This document shows positions 9,668-17,709 of a stretch of DNA of 64,000 nucleotides, piece after piece. The DNA is from Planctomycetaceae bacterium (GTDB taxonomy: Bacteria > Planctomycetota > Planctomycetia > Planctomycetales > Planctomycetaceae). The stretch's first letter is position 1; every line of letters starts with the position of its first letter. Under the pieces are notes generated by a model that was not told the DNA's origin, made no database searches, and saw only the letters and a program-made list of their open reading frames with translations. The stretch lies in assembly GCA_020426325.1 (NCBI GenBank), contig JAGQQG010000006.1, positions 1 through 64,000 of the forward strand, in the 5' to 3' direction. The position numbers were made by a program, and so were the translations under genes.

Positions 9668-10057
9668 TCAGTCCCGACTACTTTTCCCGCGAGATTCGAT
9701 CGCCCGGCTGACGGCCTCAAGCAGAACGTCCATCGCAAACGGCTTGCGAATGTAGTCGACGACGCCGAGCATCTCGGCATACGCCTTATGCCGTCCACCT
9801 TCGTTGGCCGTAATCATGATCACCGGGGGCGGGTTGCTGACGGTCTTGAGAAACTCCAGAACCGGAAATCCTCCCATTTTTGGCATCATCATGTCCGTGA
9901 TGACCAGATTCGGCTTCAAGCTCTCGATGAGTTTCTGACCTTCGACGCCATTCGGGGCATGCGTGATTTCATAACCTGCACCGTCCAAGACGCTGGTCAA
10001 CGTTGCAGCGATCTCCCGATCATCCTCGATCAGCAGGATCTTTTTACTTTCAGACAT
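9668..10057 (-). CDS. Stand-alone response regulator receiver protein
   Basis: The 129-residue protein is a CheY-like receiver with no output domain. Acidic residues EDD at 11-13, phospho-acceptor Asp55 in LVITDMMMP, and the KP pair in YIRKPF are all present. It should relay phosphate from a histidine kinase encoded elsewhere, acting by protein-protein contact. The frame is open further upstream to 10279, but the ATG at 10057 gives the normal domain start. It lies 133 bases downstream of trpF on the same strand. Confidence 0.93.
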   Translation of the reverse strand: MSESKKILLIEDDREIAATLTSVLDGAGYEITHAPNGVEGQKLIESLKPNLVITDMMMPKMGGFPVLEFLKTVSNPPPVIMITANEGGRHKAYAEMLGVVDYIRKPFAMDVLLEAVSRAIESRGKSSRD

Positions 10058-10190
10058 GAGTTGTGTGCTCGAATGATGCGGACAACACGGTGCTTCCATC
10101 AGACGAACTGGAACCGCAGTCGACTCCACTTCGCTGTCACTGAGGAAAACCTGGGAACAATGTGAATCGTATGGCCCCCGCCATGGATTC

Positions 10191-10844
10191 TCAAGACGCC
10201 CCCCTGGCTCGATGAATGAATGCCTCGACCAGCTTGAGATCCTTGACGCCGGGAGACGCCTCGACGCCACTGGCCACATCGATCCCCCAAGGCTGAACCA
10301 TCGTCACGGCTTCAGCAACATTCTCTGGCGTCAAGCCTCCAGCGAGAACCAACGGCGGCCATTCATCAGGTCTGTGCTCTGGTGAAAGTGATTCCCAATC
10401 GACCTTCTCTCCGGTGCCTCCGTAGGCGTCCGGACTCCGCGCATCCACGAGCCATGCCCAGGGAGTAGCTCCCGTCTGGTTGCACTCTTGAATCAGTTGA
10501 GTCGCCAAAGGCTCGAAATCTCCATCGGTTCGCAGAGCACGGATAATCCGGAACTCGGCCAGTTCAGCGATTAGCGATGTTGGTTCTTCGCCGTGTAATT
10601 GCACGGTCGTCAGTCCCGTCTCGGAGACGATACGGCGAATCTCATCAGCCGTATGATTCACAAACAGGCCCACGGGAGTCACCGTAGAAGGCAGAGCATC
10701 GACGATCTGTCTCGCAACGGACACATCGACACAGCGCGGTGATCGGTCATAAAAGTTGAGTCCGATTGCATCCGCACCGGCCTCAACGACCCCCATCGCC
10801 GTGGTGACGTCACGAACTCCACAGATTTTAATCCACGTTCGAAT
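10191..10844 (-). CDS. trpF: Phosphoribosylanthranilate isomerase, probable ATT start
   Basis: The enzyme converts phosphoribosylanthranilate to CdRP in tryptophan synthesis. The first ATG (10796) would remove the strand KICGVRD, which holds the catalytic Cys of the family. In frame upstream, no ATG, GTG or TTG occurs before the TGA that ends pepA. The codon ATT at 10844-10842 is preceded by AAGGAG with six bases between, an ideal ribosome binding site, and would give 217 residues starting MRTWIKICG. The catalytic Asp region [12 protein letters not shown] and [20 protein letters not shown] are intact. Translation is probably coupled to pepA. Activity is inferred from the family. Confidence 0.9.
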   Translation of the reverse strand: MRTWIKICGVRDVTTAMGVVEAGADAIGLNFYDRSPRCVDVSVARQIVDALPSTVTPVGLFVNHTADEIRRIVSETGLTTVQLHGEEPTSLIAELAEFRIIRALRTDGDFEPLATQLIQECNQTGATPWAWLVDARSPDAYGGTGEKVDWESLSPEHRPDEWPPLVLAGGLTPENVAEAVTMVQPWGIDVASGVEASPGVKDLKLVEAFIHRARGAS

Positions 10845-10856
10845 GGGTCACTCCTT
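10842..10856 (-). promoter_or_regulatory. Ribosome binding site that decides the trpF ATT start
   Basis: On the minus strand AAGGAG (10856-10851) is followed by TGACCC and then ATT (10844-10842). The AAGGAG also encodes the last two pepA codons and TGA is the pepA stop. This is the only good ribosome binding site near the trpF N-terminus and its spacing points to ATT, a codon used rarely for initiation (the classical case is infC). Confidence 0.65.
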
Positions 10857-12338
10857 GGGGGTCAGAAGTTCAACCAAAGTCCGGACCATCACACCCGTCC
10901 CTCCGCTTTCCTGCTGGGGTGTTGCTTTCTCGGTGAACGAGGGACCAGCAATGTCCAGATGGACCCAGGGGACGCTTGCCACGAACTTTTCGAGGAACTT
11001 TGCGGCAATCGAAGCTCCGCCCCAGCGAGTGCCAACGTTTTTGATGTCAGCTACATCGGACTTGAGTTGTTCAGCGAACTCCTCGTCCATCGGCAGCTGC
11101 CAGATTCGTTCCCCTGCAGAGCTGGAGGCGGAGAGCACTTGATCGCACCATGTCTGGTCGTTGGTAAAGGCACCGGTGATGTTCTCGCCCAGAGCAATCA
11201 CACACGAGCCGGTGAGAGTCGCGAGATCGATCATTCGATCGACCTTTTGATCGACGACATACGATAACACATCTGCAAGCACCAGACGTCCTTCCGCATC
11301 TGTGTTGAGGACTTCGATGGTCGTGCCATTGCGAGCGGTCAGGACATCACCCAGCTTATAGGACGAACCGCTGACCATGTTCTCGACAAGTCCGACTGCA
11401 CCGACGACATTCACCGGCAGCTTTAATCGAGCAACGGCCGACATGACTCCCAGCACGGTCGCTGCGCCTGCCATGTCACACTTCATGGTCTTCATGGAAT
11501 CCGTGGGCTTGAGCGACAGTCCACCGCTGTCGAATGTCACTCCCTTACCGATCAACGCTGTCACGGGATCGCGCGCGGTTCCCCCCTGATAACGAAGAAT
11601 GACCACGCGTGGCGGACGATCACTTCCCTGAGCAACCCCCATCAATGATCCCATGCGTTCCTGCTTGATGCGTGCCTCATCTAGGATGTCACACTGAAGT
11701 CCCAGTTCTTGAGCGATTTGCCCTGCCCGTTGTGCGAACGTCTCCGGGTACACATCGGCAGCCGTACGATTGACCAGCTCTCGAACCAGATTCACGGCAT
11801 CGCCCAGCGTATGTCCCACTCCAACAGCAGTCTCGATCTTCTTCGTCGCAGATCCGTCCGGCACGAGGTAGGTGACTGATGCAAACTCATGTCTGCCCGG
11901 GTCGGACTGATAGACGCCCGGTCCAACACATCCGACAGTCAGCGACGTTGCCATCTCCTGAGCCACGGCTTCGAGGCTCAGCAAATCGCGATCGATGTCC
12001 GGGATAGCACAAGCAATGGTTCGCTTTGGCTGACGGGAGACCTGCAGGGCGGCAGTCGTGAATGCTTTACGCAGCGAACAGCGATCGAGCTTGGCCTCAT
12101 CACCGAGGCCGATGATGAGCAGTCGCGTTGCAGCAATCCCGGGTGCATCCGGGACGATGAGTGTCTCCCCGAGCTTGCCTGTGACATCGCCGGATTCTCG
12201 GAGGCGTGTGATTTGTCCTCCAATCGCCTCGTCGAGTGGTACAAGCTGCTTCTTGAGGCCTGCTCCTTCCGTGACGCCCACAATCAACCAGTCGGCACTC
12301 ACGCTTGCGAGTGGCTCCATGATCACGCGACTCTCCAT
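10848..12338 (-). CDS. pepA: Leucyl aminopeptidase (M17)
   Basis: The 496-residue cytosolic enzyme removes N-terminal residues from peptides. The signature NTDAEGRLVLAD, the KGVTFDSGGLSLKP segment with its catalytic Lys and metal Asp, and MKCDMAGA are all present, so the two-metal active site is complete. Length is typical. The ATG at 12338 has GAGGA seven bases upstream; a second ATG lies six codons in. It is followed directly by trpF, whose start signals overlap the end of pepA. Confidence 0.96.
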   Translation of the reverse strand: MESRVIMEPLASVSADWLIVGVTEGAGLKKQLVPLDEAIGGQITRLRESGDVTGKLGETLIVPDAPGIAATRLLIIGLGDEAKLDRCSLRKAFTTAALQVSRQPKRTIACAIPDIDRDLLSLEAVAQEMATSLTVGCVGPGVYQSDPGRHEFASVTYLVPDGSATKKIETAVGVGHTLGDAVNLVRELVNRTAADVYPETFAQRAGQIAQELGLQCDILDEARIKQERMGSLMGVAQGSDRPPRVVILRYQGGTARDPVTALIGKGVTFDSGGLSLKPTDSMKTMKCDMAGAATVLGVMSAVARLKLPVNVVGAVGLVENMVSGSSYKLGDVLTARNGTTIEVLNTDAEGRLVLADVLSYVVDQKVDRMIDLATLTGSCVIALGENITGAFTNDQTWCDQVLSASSSAGERIWQLPMDEEFAEQLKSDVADIKNVGTRWGGASIAAKFLEKFVASVPWVHLDIAGPSFTEKATPQQESGGTGVMVRTLVELLTPKE

Positions 12339-12467
12339 GTTGTCCTCGTCGAATTGAGTTCAATTGATCAGCAATGATCGGTCGAGCGGACTCGCTTCCT
12401 TCCGATCTGCGCTCATTCTAGGATGTTTGTGAACCGTTTGTGCAGCATATGAGGCCGAGGAGAAGAA

Positions 12468-12920
12468 ATGGCCAGTTTTGAAGATCGGGTGACCATTCAA
12501 CGATCGGTCGAGGATGTGTTTGATTACTTCAGCGTCACTCGTAATCACGAGAAGATCTCTGAAGGGAATCTGGGCGTGACCTTCACGCAGGCTCCCGAGC
12601 GATTCGAGCAGGGGTCACTGCTCCACTTCAACATTCAGGGCTTTGGACAGGTCCAGTCCGTCGTCTACGAGATTCTCGAATTTGAACGACCGCTGCGCTA
12701 TCTGGAACAACAGGTCAAAGGTCCCATGAAGCTGTGGATTCACGAACACCTGTTCATCCCGGAAGGGGACGCGACGGTGATCGTTGACAAAGTCGAGTTC
12801 GAGCCTCCCGGTGGGATGATCGGCCTGCTGGTGACGGAGTCCCGCATCCTGGACTCCCTGGAGGATGGCATCTTCTCTCGAAATCAGGCTCTCAAACAGA
12901 TTCTGGAAGGCGGGGGGTGA
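12468..12920 (+). CDS. SRPBCC-family (START/Bet v1-like) protein
   Basis: The 150-residue protein has the pattern of a lipid-binding START-like fold: an N-terminal strand with VTIQRSVEDVFDYFSVTRNHEKI, a middle sheet, and a C-terminal long helix (SLEDGIFSRNQALKQIL). Members bind hydrophobic ligands or act as cyclase-like proteins; the ligand here is unknown. The ATG follows GAGGAGAAGAA, a good ribosome binding site. It ends one base before the next small gene, so the two are probably co-translated. Confidence 0.8.
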   Translation: MASFEDRVTIQRSVEDVFDYFSVTRNHEKISEGNLGVTFTQAPERFEQGSLLHFNIQGFGQVQSVVYEILEFERPLRYLEQQVKGPMKLWIHEHLFIPEGDATVIVDKVEFEPPGGMIGLLVTESRILDSLEDGIFSRNQALKQILEGGG

Positions 12921-12921
12921 G

Positions 12922-13194
12922 ATGCCCGGTGAACAACTCCCGCGATTGCCTCGTGGAAGTCGCAAATCGTCGACCGAACGGAACACGGCTACGTTCGCTG
13001 CCTTGATTGGGCTGTTTCTGCTGGCATTCGGATTTCTTGCATTGGTGTCGCTGGTCCTGCCAGCTGTCCGGGGCATCCTGCTGTTACTCGTGGCGGGGGT
13101 GGGGTTTTTCACCCTGCACTATTTCACATGGGGGCGAGTGCTGACGCGTCTCCGAGAGAAGGAAACGGCTCCTTCGAAAGCCGATAACGAGTGA
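12922..13194 (+). CDS. Small two-helix membrane protein
   Basis: The 90-residue product has a basic N-terminus rich in Arg and Ser, two adjacent hydrophobic helices (about residues 24-45 and 48-67), and a charged C-terminus. No known domain. The ATG at 12922 is one base after the preceding stop and has the purine-rich GGGGGGTGAG upstream, which supports coupling with the SRPBCC gene. Function unknown; a membrane helper of its partner is possible but is only a guess. Confidence 0.65.
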   Translation: MPGEQLPRLPRGSRKSSTERNTATFAALIGLFLLAFGFLALVSLVLPAVRGILLLLVAGVGFFTLHYFTWGRVLTRLREKETAPSKADNE

Positions 13195-13201
13195 CCGCGA
13201 T

Positions 13202-13795
13202 TCAAGCGGTCGCCTGACCGGTGAAATAGCTGGGCTCGCTGCCGGCGATCCACTTGATGTTACAACCGATGCTCGGTCGCTGTTCAACGGAAACGGGTTG
13301 ACCGGCGAGAACCTGATCGCATGCAGCTCTCAGGTCTGCGCCCGTCACTGGGATGTCACTGCCCGGACGGCTGTCATCGAACTGTCCGCGATAGACGAGT
13401 TTCCGATTGCTGTCGAACAGGAAGAAGTCCGGTGTACACGCGGCGTGGTAGGCTTTCGCGACTTCCTGAGATGCATCATACAGATAGGGAAACGTGTAGC
13501 CGTTCGACTCCGCTTCCTGTTTCATCTTGTCCGGACCATCCTGAGGATAGGTTTCCACGTCGTTTGAGCTGATCGCCACGACTGCGAGCCCCTGGTCCTG
13601 GTACTCCTTAACAAACTTGGCAAGATCCTTACGCAAATGAATGACAAAGGGACAGTGATTGCAAATGAACATCACCAGCAGCCCCGGTTTGCCCTCGAAA
13701 TCGGAGAGCGAGACGGTGCTGCCATCAACATTGGGCAGAGAAAACTCTGGGGCCTGACTGCCGAGCGGCAGCATGGTGGATGCGGTTTTGACCAT
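13202..13795 (-). CDS. Thioredoxin-fold (AhpC/TSA-type) protein
   Basis: The 197-residue protein has the peroxiredoxin/TlpA layout: APEFSLPNVDGSTVSLSDF, then a CNHCPFV redox motif near residue 45, AISSNDVETYPQD, and YHAACTPDFFLFD with the cis-Pro loop. The two Cys of the CNHC motif suggest thiol-disulfide chemistry. No signal peptide is visible, so it is probably cytosolic. It is convergent with the upstream small membrane gene and eight bases apart. The family is common in planctomycetes and cyanobacteria; its partner is not known. Confidence 0.88.
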   Translation of the reverse strand: MVKTASTMLPLGSQAPEFSLPNVDGSTVSLSDFEGKPGLLVMFICNHCPFVIHLRKDLAKFVKEYQDQGLAVVAISSNDVETYPQDGPDKMKQEAESNGYTFPYLYDASQEVAKAYHAACTPDFFLFDSNRKLVYRGQFDDSRPGSDIPVTGADLRAACDQVLAGQPVSVEQRPSIGCNIKWIAGSEPSYFTGQATA

Positions 13796-13875
13796 GGTGT
13801 GTTCCTCTTCAATTTCTGAAGTCGTTTCAAACTTCTCGGATACTCGATCTGCTTGCTACCCGCAATGCCCGGCGA

Positions 13876-14202
13876 TCAATAGGACAGAAATGTGTATGTG
13901 TATCCAGGCCCTTGCCAGAAGAGCCCGCGATCGATCCCGTGGGTCACATGGATATGGTGAGGAGCACCAAATTGTAAGCACTCTTCGACAGCATACTTCA
14001 TCGGCGCGGGCGACTCTGCAATCGCGATGACGACTGGTTGATAACTCAATCCAAGGACACGAAGTGTTCTTTGATGCTTGACCGGGTCCAGTCGCATCGA
14101 TAACCAGACAACTGGACCAAAAGCGAGTAGGTAGCTCATTATGATGAGACAGATCCACAGGATCCAACTCTTGGTCCACGGGTTACTGTGTGATATGTCC
14201 AT
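13876..14202 (-). CDS. Small membrane-anchored hypothetical protein
   Basis: The 108-residue product has one strong membrane segment (SWILWICLIIMSYLLAFGP, about residues 10-28) followed by a soluble part with YQPVVIAIAESP and a C-terminus rich in Gly, His and aromatic residues. No domain recognised. The frame is open ten codons further upstream, and neither start has a clear ribosome binding site. Hydrophobicity and composition suggest a real gene, but nothing in the context tells its job. Confidence 0.5.
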   Translation of the reverse strand: MDISHSNPWTKSWILWICLIIMSYLLAFGPVVWLSMRLDPVKHQRTLRVLGLSYQPVVIAIAESPAPMKYAVEECLQFGAPHHIHVTHGIDRGLFWQGPGYTYTFLSY

Positions 14203-14358
14203 GGGAAGAGATGATAGCAAACGGATCATCACTTCTCATCTCGAAGCCGCCGTTGTGTCAATCAGCGGCGCGTATCCACTTCAGCAATAGAGTCAGACGC
14301 ACTTTTTATTCACCGTTCCACTCGTGCGTGCAGACGTGGAATATGGCACAATAAGAAG

Positions 14359-14991
14359 ATGTCACTCAACGACGAATCGATTGTCTTGTCGCTCCTCGCG
14401 CGTGCCCGTGCGGGGGATGCTGCTGCTCGGGACGAATTGTTCTCCAAGTGTCGCAATTACGTGGCCCTCATTGCGAGGACACAGGTCGAAAGTTGGATGC
14501 AGACCAAGGTGGACGCCTCCGATCTCGTGCAGCAGACCTTGCTGGAAGCACATCGCGGGTTTGCGGAATTCCGAGGTGAAAGTGAGGCTGAGTGGCTGGC
14601 CTGGCTGCGTCAGATCCTCCATCACAACACGCACGATTTCATCCGGCAGTACAAAGGGACGGACAAACGACGCATCCAGAAAGAAGTCCGTTTGCAGGGC
14701 ACTGCTGGTGATCAGTCTGGATCGTTCTTCCATGACCCTCCCGGTCACGAACAGACTCCGAGCCAGATCATCGCTCAACACGAGCAACAGATCGAACTGG
14801 CTGATGCCATCTCACAACTGTCCGATGATCACCGTGAAGTGATCATCCTGCGGAATCTCCAGAGATTGCCGTTTGAGGAGATTGCTACTCAGATGGGTCG
14901 GTCACGACCTGCAGTGCAGATGTTGTGGATGCGTGCAATCCAGAAGCTGCAACAGTCATTGTCCGGACCCGGACAAGGTTCGGAGGAGTGA
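14359..14991 (+). CDS. ECF-type RNA polymerase sigma factor
   Basis: The 210-residue protein has sigma region 2 (about residues 10-95, with DASDLVQQTLLEAHRGFAEFRG and AWLRQILHHNTHDFIRQY) and region 4 (DDHREVIILRNLQRLPFEEIATQMGRSRPAVQMLWMRA), which forms the -35 reading HTH. The sequence type is the planctomycete/verrucomicrobial sigma-70 family often found beside Ser/Thr kinases. It lies two bases upstream of such a kinase gene. Phosphorylation by the kinase may control it, which is inference from similar pairs. Confidence 0.94.
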   Translation: MSLNDESIVLSLLARARAGDAAARDELFSKCRNYVALIARTQVESWMQTKVDASDLVQQTLLEAHRGFAEFRGESEAEWLAWLRQILHHNTHDFIRQYKGTDKRRIQKEVRLQGTAGDQSGSFFHDPPGHEQTPSQIIAQHEQQIELADAISQLSDDHREVIILRNLQRLPFEEIATQMGRSRPAVQMLWMRAIQKLQQSLSGPGQGSEE

Positions 14992-14993
14992 CC

Positions 14994-16691
14994 ATGACGT
15001 CAGACGTCACTCCGTCAGATCCTGATGAGCAACTCTTCAAGCTGTTGGATGATTACGTCAGTTCGCTTCGTGGTACGAACGGCGAGGTGCCCGACCCTCC
15101 CGATGAACTGCTTCAGGCTTTCCCCGATCTGGCCGGCATGCTGGATTGTCTCGACTCCCTCGAAGATCTAGTGCCGCCGTCGCTGAGTCTCGACGACTCC
15201 GGAGACCGACGAATCTACGAGGAGGAGACCTTTGTCCCGGGAATCACCCCTGGGCTGTCCGGAGATTTGAAAGCATCAAGTTCCGACCCGGTCCAATGGC
15301 CTTGTGACTTTGGACGTTACGAACTGATCAGGGAAGTCGGCCGAGGAGGAATGGGCATCGTCTATCTCGCCCGACAGAAGCAACTCAACGCGATGGTGGC
15401 ATTAAAACTCGTCGGTCGCAGTCAGTTCGCCTCTGCGGAAGAGGTCCGACGGTTTTACTCGGAAGCACGAGCAGCGGCCGGGCTGAGACACCCTAACATC
15501 GTCAGTGTGCACGACGTGGGCGATTGCCACGGGCAACACTATCTGACGATGGCCTTCGTCGGCGGAGGCAGTCTCGCGGATCGCTTGCAGCATGGCCCGC
15601 TGGCCCCGCGTGAGGCGGCTGAGTTGCTACTGACTGTCGCGCGGGCTGTCGAGTATCTGCATCGACACAAGATCGTGCATCGGGATCTGAAGCCGTCCAA
15701 CATCATGCTCGATGAAGAGAGTATTCCTCATGTGACGGACTTCGGTCTTGCGAAGGTCTTTGAAGGCGACAGTCGCGAGACGGCATCGGGGACGATCATC
15801 GGAACTCCGGCTTACATGGCTCCCGAGCAGGCATTGGGGCAGTCGTCTCATGTCCTGCCACAAAGCGATGTCTACAGCCTTGGCTCTATCCTGTATGAGA
15901 TGCTGACCGGGCAGCCTCCGTTCGCAGAAGACAACCCGCTGGATACGCTGCTTCAGGTCATCGAGGCCACTCCCGATCCGATGCGGCGTCTCAACCCGCA
16001 CATTCCGCAGGATTTGGAGGCGATCTGCCAGCATTGCCTGGAAAAGAATCCCGAAGATCGTTTCGTCTCAGCAGATGCACTCGCAGCCGAGTTGGATCAC
16101 TTCCTGAAGGGGGAACCGGTCGAATTGCCGCCGCGATCGCTGTGGGACCGTGCGGTCCGTTGGACACGACGCGAGCCTGCGATGGCGTCTCGTCTTGGGG
16201 TACTGACAGTGGCATCGACCATCATTCAGATGTACTACCAGCTCGGTGGACACCGCGATTTACAGCAACACCTTGAAGTCATGGGAGTGATGGGCCTGTG
16301 GATTGTCCTCTCATTCATCTGCATGCGACTGCAGTGGAAAGAGGAGTGGGAGACATTCGCAAGATTTCTTTGGTGCACTGCGGATGCGGTCTGTTATACG
16401 GCAGTCCTGTGTCTCGCCGATGCCGATGCACCTCTGGGGCCGGTCCTGATTGGATATCCGGTACTGATTATCGGCGCGGGGCTGTGGTCACAAATCAGAC
16501 TCGTCACGTTCATGACAGTCGTGACCACGATCTCGTATGCCTTCCTGGCCTGGCTCAGAAACGGCTATGCGACACACTGGCATTATCCGGTGATTTTCAT
16601 GGCCTCCCTGATCGGCACGGGTTTCATCGTTGCCTATCAGGTGTATCGTTTGCGGATGTTAAGCCGGTATTTTGAACGACGTCGACTGTGA
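14994..16691 (+). CDS. Membrane Ser/Thr protein kinase
   Basis: The 565-residue product carries a Hanks-type kinase domain from about residue 105 to 375: VGRGGMGIVYLARQ as glycine loop, ALKLV as Lys site, HRDLKPSNIM as catalytic loop, DFGLA, and MAPEQA. After a basic linker (RAVRWTRREPA) the C-terminal 160 residues hold about six hydrophobic helices, so the kinase faces the cytoplasm from a membrane module. The ATG at 14994 directly follows the sigma factor stop, and GGAGGAG serves as its ribosome binding site. It probably phosphorylates the sigma factor or its regulator. Confidence 0.94.
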   Translation: MTSDVTPSDPDEQLFKLLDDYVSSLRGTNGEVPDPPDELLQAFPDLAGMLDCLDSLEDLVPPSLSLDDSGDRRIYEEETFVPGITPGLSGDLKASSSDPVQWPCDFGRYELIREVGRGGMGIVYLARQKQLNAMVALKLVGRSQFASAEEVRRFYSEARAAAGLRHPNIVSVHDVGDCHGQHYLTMAFVGGGSLADRLQHGPLAPREAAELLLTVARAVEYLHRHKIVHRDLKPSNIMLDEESIPHVTDFGLAKVFEGDSRETASGTIIGTPAYMAPEQALGQSSHVLPQSDVYSLGSILYEMLTGQPPFAEDNPLDTLLQVIEATPDPMRRLNPHIPQDLEAICQHCLEKNPEDRFVSADALAAELDHFLKGEPVELPPRSLWDRAVRWTRREPAMASRLGVLTVASTIIQMYYQLGGHRDLQQHLEVMGVMGLWIVLSFICMRLQWKEEWETFARFLWCTADAVCYTAVLCLADADAPLGPVLIGYPVLIIGAGLWSQIRLVTFMTVVTTISYAFLAWLRNGYATHWHYPVIFMASLIGTGFIVAYQVYRLRMLSRYFERRRL

Positions 16692-16812
16692 GATTCATGC
16701 GTGAAAAGCCGATGCACTGGCTGGCATCAAGGGTCAGGTGGTACATTGCATCTTCCAGCCGAGCGTCTTCCATTGATCAAGCGACCTGATTCACCGCCAC
16801 AAGTTTGCCGAC

Positions 16813-17709
16813 ATGTTGAAATTGCGTGACGTTGAAGTTCTGGACACGTTTGCCGAAGCGTTTCCGATGGCTGGCGTCCGTCTCGTCATCACAGCGATCA
16901 CTGACAGATGGGCGGAGACTGCGGCTCGTGAGTTCTGTGGCAATGCATCGAGTGTGATCGGCTGTAACGCTGAAGCGGCCATCGAAGGAGTCGTCTCAGT
17001 GGAGGAAACCCCCGATGGACGTCCCGGAGTGAAAGTGCTGGCCTTCGCTTTCGACGACAAAAAACTGGAGAAGGCGGTGCAATCGCGAGTCGGACAGAAC
17101 GTGCTGACCTGTCCGACCACTGCGTGTTACGATGGTTTGGAAGGCGAATTGCAATCATCACGCATCTCCGTGGGAGGAGGTCTGCGATACTTTGGTGACG
17201 GCATGCAGTCCTCCAAGAAACTGGGAGAACATCGCTACTGGCGGGTGCCGGTGATGGATGGTGAGTTCGTCTGCGATGATCGTTTTGGAGTCTGCAAGGG
17301 GGTCGGAGGCGGCAATTTGTTACTGTGTGGTGTCGACATTGAACAGACACTCACAGCAGCGGAGGCGGCCGTGGCAGCGGTCGGAGAAGTCAGCGGATGC
17401 ATCCTGCCTTTTCCGGGTGGCATTGTGCGGGCGGGCAGCAAGGTGGGATCGAAGTATGACAAACTGCCGGCGAGCACGAATGACCCCTATTGTCCGAGCG
17501 TCCGGGCACTCACCGAATCGTCGCTGCCTGTCGACTGCAATTGTGTGTACGAACTCGTCATTGATGGGGTCTCGTTTGAAGCTGTCCAATCCGGAATGCG
17601 GGCCGGGTTGCACGCCGCGTGCGAGACGGACGGGCTGCTCCGTGTCACCGCAGGCAATTACGGCGGCAAGCTCGGCAAACATCATTTTCACCTCCGCGAC
17701 CTGCTGTAG
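16813..17709 (+). CDS. ftr: Formylmethanofuran--tetrahydromethanopterin N-formyltransferase
   Basis: The 298-residue cytosolic enzyme moves a formyl group between methanofuran and tetrahydromethanopterin in the C1 oxidation pathway shared by methanogens, methylotrophs and planctomycetes. The full length matches the family. Recognisable stretches are TDRWAETAAREFCGNASSVI, VSVEETPDGRPGV and the C-terminal AGNYGGKLGKHHFHL. No other gene of the pathway (mch, fhcABD, mtdB) lies in this window, so this copy is detached. The stop is directly followed by the ATG of a membrane protein. Confidence 0.93.
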   Translation: MLKLRDVEVLDTFAEAFPMAGVRLVITAITDRWAETAAREFCGNASSVIGCNAEAAIEGVVSVEETPDGRPGVKVLAFAFDDKKLEKAVQSRVGQNVLTCPTTACYDGLEGELQSSRISVGGGLRYFGDGMQSSKKLGEHRYWRVPVMDGEFVCDDRFGVCKGVGGGNLLLCGVDIEQTLTAAEAAVAAVGEVSGCILPFPGGIVRAGSKVGSKYDKLPASTNDPYCPSVRALTESSLPVDCNCVYELVIDGVSFEAVQSGMRAGLHAACETDGLLRVTAGNYGGKLGKHHFHLRDLL

